Source: DASWOJ01 sp964242415
Lineage (GTDB): Bacteria > Pseudomonadota > Alphaproteobacteria > Acetobacterales > Acetobacteraceae
Direction of reading: 5' to 3'
Assembly (NCBI GenBank): GCA_964242415.1
Contig: CAXTAT010000028.1
Span: 16,995-80,994 of the forward strand
Length of the DNA stretch: 64,000 bases
Shown here piece after piece: positions 11,133 to 19,115 of the stretch. The notes below the pieces were generated by a model. It was not told the DNA's origin and searched no databases. It saw only the letters and a program-made list of their open reading frames with translations. The stretch's first letter is position 1; each line of letters begins with the position of its first letter. Position numbers and translations under genes: made by a program.

Positions 11133-12299
11133 TCACGCCGGTTCGGTCTCAGTCTCGGTCACGACGGGGAGGCACAGGCGGAACTCGGTGCGGCCGGGGC
11201 GGCTGTCCACCTCGATCAGGCCGCCGTGGTCGCCGACGATCTTGGCGACCAGTGCAAGGCCCAGGCCGCTGCCGGCGGGCTTGCTGGACACGAAGGGCTC
11301 GAACAGGTGCGGGCGGATGTCGTCGGGGATGCCGGGGCCGTTGTCGCGCACGCTTACGATCAGCGGCAGGTCGAGCCGGTGCGGGCTGCCGGCGACGGTC
11401 ATGCGCATGCCGTGCTGGTAGGAGGTGGTCAGGGTGATCTCGCCGCCGCCGCGGGCGGCCAGGTCCGGCGTGCTGGTGACCGCCTCGGCGGCGTTCTTCA
11501 CCAGGTTCAGCAGCACCTGCACCAGTTGGTCGCGGTTCGCCCAGGCCGGCGGCAGGGAGGGATCGTAGTTCTCGGTGATGCGCAGGTGGGCGGCGAACCC
11601 GGTGCCGGCCAGGCGGCGGACGTGCTCCAGGATGCGGTGGATGTTGACGGGGCGGCGCTCGATGGGCTTTTCGCCGAACACCTCCATGCGGTCCACCAGG
11701 TCGCGGATGCGGTCGGCCTCGTCGCGGATCAGCACCGTCAGCTCGCGGTCGCCGTCGGTCACGCTGGCCTCCAGCAGTTGCGCCGCGCCGCGGATGCCGG
11801 ATAATGGGTTCTTGACCTCATGAGCCAGGATCGCCGACATGCCGGTGACGCTGCGGGCGGCGCCGCGGAACATGATCTGCCGGTCCAGCGCCCGCGCCGC
11901 CGAGCTGTCCTGCAGGGTGAGCAGCACGCAGCCTGGCTCCTCCAGCAGCAGGGAGCCCTGCACGGTGATGCCCTGCTTGTGCAGGCGCGGGCTTTCGAGG
12001 GTGAGGTCGTGGTCGGAGATGGTGGTGCCCTCGCGCCGCACCTGGGCCAGCAGGGAGAAGATCGGGTTGTCCGCCGGCACCAGCGCGCCAAGCGTCATGT
12101 TGCCGAGCTGCATCAGGGACAGGCCGAAGAACTGCTCGGCGGCCTGGTTGGCGAAGCGGAAGCAGTTGGCCGCGTCGAGCAGCACCAGCGGGACCGGCAG
12201 GGCGCTCAGCACGGCGTGGGCGTCAAGCTCGGGCGGCGGCGGACGGGGGGTCAGCCTCTCGACGAGTTTCAGGCGTCCGCGCGCCAGGGCAGCCTTCAT
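11133..12299 (-). CDS. ntrB: Nitrogen-regulation sensor kinase NtrB
   Basis: Soluble two-component kinase/phosphatase (388 aa) that, under control of PII protein, sets NtrC phosphorylation. An N-terminal PAS domain (about 28-140) senses or binds partners. The H-box is AILAHEVKNPLSGIRGAAQLLE with His160. N box VLLNLVKNAAEA and G boxes DNGPGIP and GSGLGLALV follow. There are no membrane segments. ATG 12299 overlaps the dusB stop by 4 bp, as in the classic nifR3-ntrB-ntrC operon. The frame stays open upstream into dusB, but only the ATG at 12299 makes a family-length protein. Confidence 0.95.
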   Translation of the reverse strand: MKAALARGRLKLVERLTPRPPPPELDAHAVLSALPVPLVLLDAANCFRFANQAAEQFFGLSLMQLGNMTLGALVPADNPIFSLLAQVRREGTTISDHDLTLESPRLHKQGITVQGSLLLEEPGCVLLTLQDSSAARALDRQIMFRGAARSVTGMSAILAHEVKNPLSGIRGAAQLLEASVTDGDRELTVLIRDEADRIRDLVDRMEVFGEKPIERRPVNIHRILEHVRRLAGTGFAAHLRITENYDPSLPPAWANRDQLVQVLLNLVKNAAEAVTSTPDLAARGGGEITLTTSYQHGMRMTVAGSPHRLDLPLIVSVRDNGPGIPDDIRPHLFEPFVSSKPAGSGLGLALVAKIVGDHGGLIEVDSRPGRTEFRLCLPVVTETETEPA

Positions 12300-13351
12300 G
12301 CGGCAATGGTCTCCGGCTCGCGGGCGGCGCCGCGGGCGATCAGGGGGTCGAAGAAGCTGTCCACCAGGGTCTCCACGGTGGCCGGGTCGGCGGCGCGCAT
12401 GACGGCGGCGCGGAACTCGGAGGAGCCGAACAGGCCGCGCGAGTACCAGGCCAGGTGCTTGCGGGCCAGCCGCACCCCGGCGTCGCAGCCGAAGTGCGAC
12501 AGCATGGCGCGGTAGTGCTGCATCATGGTCGCCTTCTGCTCGGCGAGGGCCGGCTCGGCGCCGGGCAGCCCGGTCATCAGGAAGCGGGCGACCTGGGCGG
12601 GGAACCAGGGGCGGCCGTAGCAGCCGCGCCCGATCATCACGCCGTCGGCGCCGGACTGGCGCAGCGCCTCGGCGGCGTCCGCCTCGGTGAGGATGTCGCC
12701 GTTGGCGATCACCGGCAGGCGGACGGCGGCCTTCACGCCGGCGATGAAGCGCCAATCCGCGGTGCCGGTGTAGAACTGCTGGCGGGTGCGGCCGTGCACG
12801 GTGACCATCTGGATGCCTGATTCCTCGGCGATGCGCGCCAGGGCCGGGGCGTTCAGGTTGGCGTGGTCCCAGCCCATGCGCATCTTGAGCGTGACCGGCA
12901 CGGGGACGGCCTGCACCGTCGCCTCCAGGATGCGCGCGGCTGCGACCTCGTCGCGCATCAGGGCGGAGCCGGCGGCCTGGCCGATGGCGACCTTTTTCAC
13001 CGGGCAGCCAAAGTTGATGTCGATCAGGTCGGCGCCGTGGCCGACGGCGATGCGCGCGGCCTCCGCCATGGCGGCCGGCTCGCATCCGGCGAGCTGCAAG
13101 GCGCTCGGGCCGCCGCCGCCATCGACCTCGGCCATGCGCAGGGTTGCGCGGTTTTCGCGCACCATGGCCCAGGAGGCGATCATCTCGGACACCACCAGCC
13201 CGGCGCCCTGCTGCTTGGCCAGGCGGCGGAACGGCAGGTCGGTGACGCCGGACATCGGCGCCAGGATGACCGGAACGTCCAGTCGGACGGCGTGGGCGCC
13301 GGTTCCGAGGGTCAACGGAGCCAAACGGGGTGTAGTATTCGCGTTGCCCAT
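12296..13351 (-). CDS. dusB: tRNA-dihydrouridine synthase DusB (NifR3)
   Basis: FMN enzyme reducing uridines in the tRNA D-loop. 351 aa with an FMN-binding TIM barrel: APMSGVTDLPFRRL at the N-terminus, INFGCPVKKV with the catalytic Cys, KMRMGWD, VHGRTRQQ and IANGDI, and GVMIGRGCYGRPW. This is the nifR3 gene that heads the ntr operon in Rhodobacter, Azospirillum and relatives. ATG 13351 is about 120 bp from the divergent ispDF start. The intervening segment should hold promoters for both, but I cannot pick a convincing one. Confidence 0.95.
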   Translation of the reverse strand: MGNANTTPRLAPLTLGTGAHAVRLDVPVILAPMSGVTDLPFRRLAKQQGAGLVVSEMIASWAMVRENRATLRMAEVDGGGGPSALQLAGCEPAAMAEAARIAVGHGADLIDINFGCPVKKVAIGQAAGSALMRDEVAAARILEATVQAVPVPVTLKMRMGWDHANLNAPALARIAEESGIQMVTVHGRTRQQFYTGTADWRFIAGVKAAVRLPVIANGDILTEADAAEALRQSGADGVMIGRGCYGRPWFPAQVARFLMTGLPGAEPALAEQKATMMQHYRAMLSHFGCDAGVRLARKHLAWYSRGLFGSSEFRAAVMRAADPATVETLVDSFFDPLIARGAAREPETIAA

Positions 13352-13472
13352 GATTTGGGCAAACTAGAGGCTGCTTGGCCCTGGCGCAATCATCTCTCGA
13401 CGGCTTGATCAGGCTGACGGCACGGAGCGGCATAGGTTGACGGCACCGGGCAGCCTAGCCATTGCTGCGGCG

Positions 13473-14648
13473 ATGCGTGTTGCAGCAATCCTTGTCGCCG
13501 CCGGGTCAGGCTCTCGTTTCGGGGGCGGCGTGCCGAAGCAGTTCATCCCGATCGGCGGCAAGCCCGCACTGCGGTGGGCGGCCGAGGCGCTGGCCCCCCA
13601 TGTTCACCTGCTGCAGCCGGTTGGCGATGCCGGGCTGGTGGATGCTGCCCTGGCCGGGATGGACCACCTTCCGCCGGTGCCGGGGGGCGCCGAGCGGCAG
13701 GACAGCGTGCGGGCCGGGCTGGAGGCGTTGGCGCCGTATGCGCCCGACCTCGTGCTGGTGCATGACGGGGCGCGGCCCAACCTGGATGCGGCGACCATCC
13801 TGGCGTTGATCGGGGCGTTGGCGGAGCATGACGGGGCGATCCCCGCCGTGCCGGTGGCCGATACGCTCAAGCTGGTGCGGGACGGCCTGGTTGGGGCGAC
13901 GGTGCCGCGGGACGGGCTGCACCGGGCGCAAACGCCGCAGGCGTTCCGGTTCGCGACGCTGCTGGGCTTGCATCGTGCGGCGGGGGATCGGGCGGCCGGG
14001 GATCGTGCAGCTGGGGGTCGTGTGGCGAGGGCGGGCGCCACGGATGACGCCGCGTTGCTGGAGCAGGCGGGCCTGCGGGTCCGGCTGGTGCTGGGGCATG
14101 AGGACAATATCAAGCTGACCTATCCGGAGGACCTGGTGCGCCTGGAACGCCTGCTGCTGCCGCCCCTGTTGCCGCGTGTCGGCACCGGGTTCGACGTGCA
14201 TGTGCTGGAGGCCGGGCGCGCCCTGGTGCTGTGCGGCGTGACGGTGCCGCATGAGCGGGGGCTGGCCGGGCACTCCGACGCCGATGTGGGGCTGCATGCG
14301 CTGTGCGACGCGATCTATGGCGCGCTGGCGGAGGGCGACATTGGCCGTCATTTCCCGCCGAGCGAGGCCGAGTGGAAGGATGCCGATAGTGCGCGCTTTC
14401 TGGTGCACGCCGCGGGGCGGATTGCGGCGCGCGGGGGGCGGCTGGCCAACGCGGACGTGACGCTGATCTGCGAGCGGCCGAAGATCGCGCCGTATGCGGC
14501 GGCGATGGAGGCGCGGATCGCGGGGTTGATGGGGATCGGGGCCGGGCTGGTGTCGGTGAAGGCCACGACGACGGAGCGGCTGGGCTTCGCGGGCCGCGGC
14601 GAGGGGATTGCGGCGCAGGCGGTGGCGACGGTGCTGCTGCCGGGTTAG
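13473..14648 (+). CDS. ispDF: Bifunctional IspD/IspF isoprenoid enzyme
   Basis: Fusion of 2-C-methyl-D-erythritol 4-phosphate cytidylyltransferase (IspD) and 2-C-methyl-D-erythritol 2,4-cyclodiphosphate synthase (IspF), two MEP-pathway steps, as is common in alphaproteobacteria. IspD: AAILVAAGSGSRFG (CTP loop), VHDGARP and the TDDAALLE region. IspF begins near residue 235 with GTGFDVHVLE (Zn ligands D and H) and has HSDADVGLHALCDAIYGA and ATTTERLGFAGRGEG. ATG 13473 matches the family N-terminus; a TTG at 13437 would add 12 residues. A 15-nt tandem repeat expands a loop in the IspD half. The stop is 1 nt from the convergent tRNA-Pro. Confidence 0.95.
   Translation: MRVAAILVAAGSGSRFGGGVPKQFIPIGGKPALRWAAEALAPHVHLLQPVGDAGLVDAALAGMDHLPPVPGGAERQDSVRAGLEALAPYAPDLVLVHDGARPNLDAATILALIGALAEHDGAIPAVPVADTLKLVRDGLVGATVPRDGLHRAQTPQAFRFATLLGLHRAAGDRAAGDRAAGGRVARAGATDDAALLEQAGLRVRLVLGHEDNIKLTYPEDLVRLERLLLPPLLPRVGTGFDVHVLEAGRALVLCGVTVPHERGLAGHSDADVGLHALCDAIYGALAEGDIGRHFPPSEAEWKDADSARFLVHAAGRIAARGGRLANADVTLICERPKIAPYAAAMEARIAGLMGIGAGLVSVKATTTERLGFAGRGEGIAAQAVATVLLPG
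13974..14030 (+). repeat. 15-nt tandem repeat inside ispD
   Basis: Three imperfect 15-nt units (13974-13988, 13989-14003, 14004-14018) plus a partial fourth encode RAAGD, RAAGD, RAAGG, RVARAG. They lie in the loop between TPQAFRF and the TDDA motif of IspD. The reading frame is kept. It looks like a replication-slippage expansion in a tolerant loop. Confidence 0.75.
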
Positions 14649-14649
14649 G

Positions 14650-14726
14650 TGGTCGGAGCGGCGGGATTCGAACCCACGACCCCTTGTCCCCCAGACAAGT
14701 GCGCTACCAGGCTGCGCCACGCTCCG
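14650..14726 (-). tRNA. tRNA-Pro (GGG)
   Basis: Full cloverleaf on the minus strand: acceptor CGGAGCG/CGCTCCG, D arm GCGC-AGCCTGGTA-GCGC, anticodon stem CTTGT/ACAAG with loop CTGGGGG (anticodon GGG), T loop TTCGAAT, and an encoded CCA at 14652-14650. It follows merR, as in other alphaproteobacteria, and its 3' end abuts the convergent ispDF stop. Confidence 0.95.
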
Positions 14727-15101
14727 ACTGCCAGGGCGATGTAGCAGGATGCGGCGGCGGCTGCAACGCAGTGTGCCGGTGTTGGTGGCGTGGTGAGGGT
14801 GTAGGCTGGGAGGGCGTTGCTTGCTCCGCTTCCCGGTTCGGGAGAAGGCCGGGGGGAGGGTCCTGTTTTTCTCATGCCGCGGGAGCCGGGTTGCCCGGGC
14901 CAAGCGGTCTGCGCCGCAAGACCCCCTCACCCCGGCCCTCTCCCGGGGGGAGAGGGAGAAGGTGTCAGGGAAGCAGGGCGCGTGATGCCAGTGGTTCGGC
15001 TAGGGTCGGCTGCATTATGGCCCGCGTCTGCGCCGCAAGACACCCTCACCCCGGCCTTGGTCCGCGCTGCGGCCCAAGCCCGGAGGGAGAGGGAGAAGGG
15101 G
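14727..15101. repeat. Gene-free 375 bp with two family B repeats and a merR 3' duplication
   Basis: There is no credible gene here. Two copies of a repeat reading GCGCCGCAAG, CCCTCACCCCGGCC, then GGAGGGAGAGGGAGAAGG lie at about 14911-14970 and 15030-15105. The second has an extra inverted segment between CGGCC and GGAGGG. Between them, 14966-15027 matches the last 60 bp of merR (15103-15163) with scattered substitutions. A unit made of merR tail plus repeat therefore seems to have been duplicated in tandem (offsets 119 and 137 bp). The TGA stop of merR lies in the repeat tail. Confidence 0.75.
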
Positions 15102-15629
15102 TCAGGGGAGCATGGCGCGCAGTGCCAGCAGTTCGGCTAGGGTCTGCTGCATCACGGCGCGCAGGCGTTGCACCTCGGCGACGGCCGGGTCGGCCTGGAG
15201 CGGCTCGGCGGGTTCGGGAAGCTCGGCCTCGGCCGCGGCGCGTTCGGCTGCCGGGGCGGGGGGGATGTCGTCAGCCAATTGCCCGCCGCCCTCGCGCAGC
15301 AGGCGCTGCACGCCCTTGATGGTGTAGCCCTGGATATACAGCAGGTCCGAGATGCGGCGCAGCAGCAGGATGTCGTCGGGCCGGTAGTAACGCCGGCCAC
15401 CACCGCGCTTCAGCGGCTTGATCTGCGGGAACTTGGTCTCCCAGAACCGGAGCACGTGCTGCGGGATGTGCAGCTCGTCCGCGACCTCGCTGATGGTGCG
15501 GAAGGCATTGGGCGCCTTCTTTGCCCTGGGACGGCTGCCGTCCGCGGCCGTCCCATCGCCCGCCAACCCATCGCCTGGCGGCAGGTCGTCGTCCGGATCG
15601 TCCGGGATCAGCTCGATGCCGTCGCTCAT
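15102..15629 (-). CDS. MerR-family regulator
   Basis: 175 aa. An acidic, proline-rich N-terminal tail (1-40) precedes a MerR HTH (about 42-112: FRTISEVADELHIPQHVLRFWETKF, then RYYRPDDILLLRRI). The rest is a long hydrophobic/glutamate-rich C-terminal helix likely to dimerise. There are no cysteine metal ligands of the MerR/CueR type. This protein is conserved directly downstream of ihfA in alphaproteobacteria, but its effector is not established to my knowledge. It lies 10 nt after ihfA. Its stop codon and last two residues fall in a dispersed repeat. Confidence 0.88.
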   Translation of the reverse strand: MSDGIELIPDDPDDDLPPGDGLAGDGTAADGSRPRAKKAPNAFRTISEVADELHIPQHVLRFWETKFPQIKPLKRGGGRRYYRPDDILLLRRISDLLYIQGYTIKGVQRLLREGGGQLADDIPPAPAAERAAAEAELPEPAEPLQADPAVAEVQRLRAVMQQTLAELLALRAMLP

Positions 15630-15639
15630 TGGCGACTAC

Positions 15640-15963
15640 TCACTCGTCGTCCCCGGCGTCGTCGCCTGCGGGGATCGCCGTGCCGTTGACGTGCGCCTTC
15701 AGCACCTGGCTGGGCCGGAAGGTCAGCACGCGGCGCGGCAGGATCGGCACCTCCACCCCGGTCTTCGGGTTGCGGCCGATCCGCCGCCCCTTCTGCCGGA
15801 CGGAGAAGGTGCCGAACCCGCTGATCTTCACGGAGTCGCCGGACTCCAGGGCCGCCGACATCCGCTCCAGGACGGTTTCCAGCAGGTCGGCGGAGTCGTT
15901 CCGGGACAGACCGACCTGCGAATAGATCGTTTCAGCCAGTTGCGCGCGCGTGACGGTATTCAT
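15640..15963 (-). CDS. ihfA: Integration host factor alpha subunit
   Basis: DNA-bending histone-like protein, 107 aa from ATG 15963. The fold is the HU/IHF type, with the strand ISGFGTFSVRQKGRRIGRNPKTG and the C-terminal VLTFRPSQVLKAHVNG that identifies IHF-alpha. It has a short acidic C-terminal tail (AGDDAGDDE). An in-frame TTG at 15987 would add eight residues unlike the family. It pairs with IHF-beta, which is not in the window, and supports sigma-54 promoters such as those driven by NtrC. About 90 bp separate it from fabH. Confidence 0.95.
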   Translation of the reverse strand: MNTVTRAQLAETIYSQVGLSRNDSADLLETVLERMSAALESGDSVKISGFGTFSVRQKGRRIGRNPKTGVEVPILPRRVLTFRPSQVLKAHVNGTAIPAGDDAGDDE

Positions 15964-16056
15964 GGCGGCACGGTACGGTCCCGGCAAACGGGCGTCAAGC
16001 GAAGCTGCTGACGTTAAACAGTAATTGCCAAAAAGCGCAGAACAAAACGGGATGCC

Positions 16057-17025
16057 CTACAGCCGGAGCAGCGCCGCGCCCCAGGTCATGCCGCCGCCCA
16101 GGGCCTCCATCAGCACCAGGTCGCCGCGCTTGATGCGGCCGTCGCCGTACGCCTCGGCCATCGCCAGCGGGATCGACGCCGCGGAAGTGTTGGCATGGCG
16201 GTCCACGGTCACCACGACGCGCTCCGCAGGCAGCCCCAGCTTGCGGCCCATCGCGTCGATGATGCGGCGGTTGGCCTGGTGCGGCACCAGCCAGTCCACG
16301 TCGCCATGCACCAGCCCGTTGGCGGTCAGCGCCTCATCGACGACCGCGGCCAGCTTGGTGACGGCGTGGCGGAACACCTCCCGCCCGTTCATCACCAGGT
16401 GGCCCGGGTGGTCGGCGCGGCCGACGGAGCCATCGACATACAGCAGGTCGCCCAGGGCGCCGTCGGCGTGCAGGTGGGTAGACAGGATGCCGCGGTTGGC
16501 CTCATTGGCCGCGGCCGGGCGGAGGAACGCGGCGCCGGCGCCGTCGCCGAACAGCACGCAGGTGCCGCGGTCCCCCCAGTTCATGATGCGCGAATAGACC
16601 TCGCTGCCGATCACCAGCACGCCGCCCGCCTGTCCCGTGCGGATCATGGCGTCGGCCACGGAGAGCGCATACACGAAGCCGCTGCACGCGGCCGAGATGT
16701 CGAAGCCGAAGCCTCGCTTGATGCCCAGCTCCGCCTGCACCCGCAGCGCCGAGGCCGGGAACGCCTGGTCGGGCGTGCTGGTCGCCAGGATCACCGCATC
16801 CACGTCCGCCGCCGTGCATCCGGCGTCGGCCAGCGCCGCCTCCGCCGCGCGGGCGCCCATGTAGGCGCAGGTCTCGGTGGGGGAGGCCAAGTGGCGCTGT
16901 CGGATGCCGGTCCGGTCGTAAATCCACTCGTCCGAGGTATCGACCCGGCGGGACAGCTCCTCGTTCGACACCACCCGTTCGGGCAGGTAGCCGCCGAGGC
17001 CCGCCACAACGCACCGCGCCGTCAT
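16057..17025 (-). CDS. fabH: 3-oxoacyl-ACP synthase III FabH
   Basis: Starts fatty acid synthesis by condensing acetyl-CoA with malonyl-ACP. 322 aa thiolase-fold enzyme with Cys114 in ISAACSGFVYAL, the His in LVPHQANRRI and the Asn in DRHANTSAASIPLA, so the Cys-His-Asn triad is complete. The final GGGMTWGAALLR is typical. It starts at ATG 17025, 4 nt after the plsX stop, within the conserved rpmF-plsX-fabH-ihfA order. Confidence 0.96.
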   Translation of the reverse strand: MTARCVVAGLGGYLPERVVSNEELSRRVDTSDEWIYDRTGIRQRHLASPTETCAYMGARAAEAALADAGCTAADVDAVILATSTPDQAFPASALRVQAELGIKRGFGFDISAACSGFVYALSVADAMIRTGQAGGVLVIGSEVYSRIMNWGDRGTCVLFGDGAGAAFLRPAAANEANRGILSTHLHADGALGDLLYVDGSVGRADHPGHLVMNGREVFRHAVTKLAAVVDEALTANGLVHGDVDWLVPHQANRRIIDAMGRKLGLPAERVVVTVDRHANTSAASIPLAMAEAYGDGRIKRGDLVLMEALGGGMTWGAALLRL

Positions 17026-17029
17026 GGCG

Positions 17030-18085
17030 CTATCCCGCTGCCAGGAGCTGCGGGTCGCGGCCGACCGGGCGCAGCGCCTCGATGCGGGCCAGGCCGTCGC
17101 GGATCTTCTCGTTGAAGCCGTGCACGACCATGTCCATCGCCACGTCCATCGCGTGGGCGAACCCCTCGGCGTCGGTGCCGCCGTGCGACTTCACCACGAC
17201 GCCGTTCAGTCCCAGCATGACCGCGCCGTTGTAGCGCCGGGGGTCGAGCCAGGTCCGCATGCGGTCCAGCCCCGGCCGGGCCAGCAGGTAGGCCAGCCGG
17301 GCGGCCAGGCTGCTGCGGAATATCTGCTTCAGCAAGTCGCCGACCAGGCGCAGGGCGCCCTCCCCGGTCTTCAGCGCGACGTTGCCGGTGAACCCGTCGG
17401 TGACGATGACGTCGGTGGTGCCCTTGGCGATGTCGTCGCCCTCGACGAAGCCGTGGAACTGCGGGGCGATGTGGCTGCTGCGCAGGATTTCGGCGGCCTG
17501 GCGGACCCGCTCGTCACCCTTCAACTGCTCGGACCCGACGTTCAGCAGGCCGATGGTCGGCGCGGGCAGGCCCAATACGGTGCGGGCGAACACGTCGCCC
17601 ATGATGGCGAACTCGACCAGGTTGCGGGCGTCGCATTGCACGTTGGCGCCGAGGTCGAGCATCACCACGTCGCCGCGCGCCGAGGGGCCGATGGCGGCCA
17701 TGGCGGGGCGGTCGATGCCGGGCAGGGTCTTGATGACGATCTTGGCCAGCGCGAGCAAGGCGCCGGTGTTGCCGGCGGACACCACGCCCGAGGCTTGGCC
17801 CGCCGCGACGGCGTCGATGGCGACCCGCATCGAGGAGTCGCGCACACGCAATGCCGCCGTCGGCTTCATCTCGCTGTCGATCGAGGCCGGGGCGTGGCGG
17901 ATGGTGCAGGACGCCTGGACGCGCTTGCGGCGGGCGACCAGGGGGGCGAGCCGCGCCTCGTCGCCGACCAGCAGGAAGCGTGCGCCGGGGTGCCGCTCGG
18001 CCGCGATGGCGATGCCGTCCAGCACGACCTCCGGGGCATTGTCGCCCCCCATCGCGTCCACGGCCAGGGTGAACGGCTGGTTCAC
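17030..18085 (-). CDS. plsX: Phosphate acyltransferase PlsX
   Basis: Peripheral membrane enzyme that makes acyl-phosphate from acyl-ACP for phospholipid synthesis with PlsY. 351 aa with AVDAMGGDNAPEVVLDG at the N-terminus, SAGNTGALLALA, LDLGANVQCDARNLVEFA and DGFTGNVALKTGEG. Start is GTG 18085, which puts the family signature at residues 8-14. It lies between rpmF (72 bp upstream) and fabH (4 nt downstream). Confidence 0.95.
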   Translation of the reverse strand: MNQPFTLAVDAMGGDNAPEVVLDGIAIAAERHPGARFLLVGDEARLAPLVARRKRVQASCTIRHAPASIDSEMKPTAALRVRDSSMRVAIDAVAAGQASGVVSAGNTGALLALAKIVIKTLPGIDRPAMAAIGPSARGDVVMLDLGANVQCDARNLVEFAIMGDVFARTVLGLPAPTIGLLNVGSEQLKGDERVRQAAEILRSSHIAPQFHGFVEGDDIAKGTTDVIVTDGFTGNVALKTGEGALRLVGDLLKQIFRSSLAARLAYLLARPGLDRMRTWLDPRRYNGAVMLGLNGVVVKSHGGTDAEGFAHAMDVAMDMVVHGFNEKIRDGLARIEALRPVGRDPQLLAAG

Positions 18086-18157
18086 CGGGCTGCCCTGCGC
18101 TGATTCACGGCCCGGCGCTGACTCACAGGTGTGATCGGAAGGATGCGCCAGCCGCGG

Positions 18158-18361
18158 TCAGACGCGGACAGCACCTTTCAATGCCTTTCCAGCCGCGATC
18201 ACCTCGCGGCCGTCATAATGCCCGCAGTGGCTGCACAGGTGATGCGGGCGCTTCAGCTCGCCGCAGTTGGAGCATTCGTTGTGCGCCTCGGTCCGCAGCG
18301 CGTCATGGCTGCGTCGCATCCCGCGGCGGGATGGGGAGGTCTTCTTCTTGGGAACAGCCAT
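18158..18361 (-). CDS. rpmF: 50S ribosomal protein L32
   Basis: 67 aa, beginning MAVPKKKTSPSRRGMRRSHD, the typical L32 N-terminus, followed by CSNCGELKRPHHLCSHCG. The four cysteines form the zinc-binding form of L32. It lies between yceD and plsX, a conserved arrangement that links ribosome and membrane lipid synthesis. About 230 bp with two hairpins separate it from yceD. Confidence 0.97.
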   Translation of the reverse strand: MAVPKKKTSPSRRGMRRSHDALRTEAHNECSNCGELKRPHHLCSHCGHYDGREVIAAGKALKGAVRV

Positions 18362-18504
18362 GGGAACGCGCCCCTCCGGGCTTAGGTGGCGCGCAGGCCG
18401 TCACGGGACGGCGGCGGCACTGGATCAGCGACAAGGCGCGCGGTCTAGCAGACACGCCAGGTGCCTGCAAGCACGGGGCCGAAATCGGCTAGGGCATGTT
18501 CGGA

Positions 18505-18522
18505 TCAAGCGGCTTCGCTTGA
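18505..18522. repeat. Short perfect hairpin in the yceD-rpmF spacer
   Basis: TCAAGCG-GCTT-CGCTTGA gives a 7-bp stem with a 4-nt loop. It is followed after 28 bp by the larger palindrome at 18551. The flanking GGGCATGTTCGGATCAAGCG resembles a common alphaproteobacterial intergenic repeat (GAGCATGTT type). Confidence 0.6.
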
Positions 18523-18550
18523 GCCAAACCGATGCTCGCAAAAACAAAGC

Positions 18551-18594
18551 CTAGAGCATGGTTGGTGCCTGTACTTGCACCAAACATGCTCTAG
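18551..18594. repeat. Long inverted repeat overlapping the yceD stop
   Basis: CTAGAGCATG g TTGGTGC, an 8-nt loop, then GCACCAA a CATGCTCTAG. Seventeen of 18 stem positions pair, giving a strong hairpin. The TAG stop of yceD (18593-18591) is part of the stem. No T-tract follows, so it is more likely a mobile intergenic repeat or an mRNA stabiliser than a classic terminator. Confidence 0.75.
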
Positions 18595-19115
18595 TGCTTG
18601 CCCTTCAGGGCGGCCAGCGACGCGAAGGCGCCGAGGCCGGGTTCACCGGCGCCGTCCGGCAACGCGGCGCCGGGCTTGCGCGGGTAGGGGTCGAGCGCCA
18701 GCGCGAGCTGCTCGACGGCAGCCTCGCCGAGGTCGATGGCGCTGCCCAGGAAGGGCACCTGGTCGATGGCGTCCGGCTCGGGGTCGTCGTCCTCGGTCCC
18801 CTCGGGGACGAAGTGGACGGTGAACGCCTCCTTGACCGTGCTGTCGAACTCGTCGAGCGAGACCACGCATAGCTGAGTTACCCCGGCCACCAGCTCGCCC
18901 TGCGCCTCGATGACGCTGCCGCCGATGCGGCGCAGCTTGAAGGCGCAGCGCAGGGCGTGGACGGCGGGGATGCCGAGCCGTGCGGCGATGGCCGGCAGTT
19001 CCTCCGGGCTTGCCTCGACCAGGATTGGCGTGCCGTGCGGCCCGATGCGGTCCAGCGCCGCCGGCCGGTGCAGCTCGGAGCGGGGCGGCTCGCCGTGATG
19101 CAGGCCGGGCGTCAT
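18591..19115 (-). CDS. yceD: YceD/DUF177 family protein
   Basis: 174 aa. The family is always linked to rpmF, and in plants its homologue acts in 23S rRNA accumulation; the bacterial role is thought to concern ribosome assembly. Visible family features are the CAFKLRRIGGSVIEAQGELVAGV block, although the usual CxxC-type cysteines are reduced to Cys55 and Cys80-like positions, and the acidic DDDPEPDAIDQVPFLGSAIDLGEAAVEQLALALDPYPRKPG segment. ATG 19115 overlaps the upstream chaperone stop by 4 bp. Its stop lies in a palindrome. Confidence 0.85.
   Translation of the reverse strand: MTPGLHHGEPPRSELHRPAALDRIGPHGTPILVEASPEELPAIAARLGIPAVHALRCAFKLRRIGGSVIEAQGELVAGVTQLCVVSLDEFDSTVKEAFTVHFVPEGTEDDDPEPDAIDQVPFLGSAIDLGEAAVEQLALALDPYPRKPGAALPDGAGEPGLGAFASLAALKGKH

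Noticed and set aside
14727..15101. CRISPR array
   Set aside because: The repeats here are two unequal copies of an intergenic element with a gene fragment between. There are no regular 30-40 bp spacers and no cas genes in the window.
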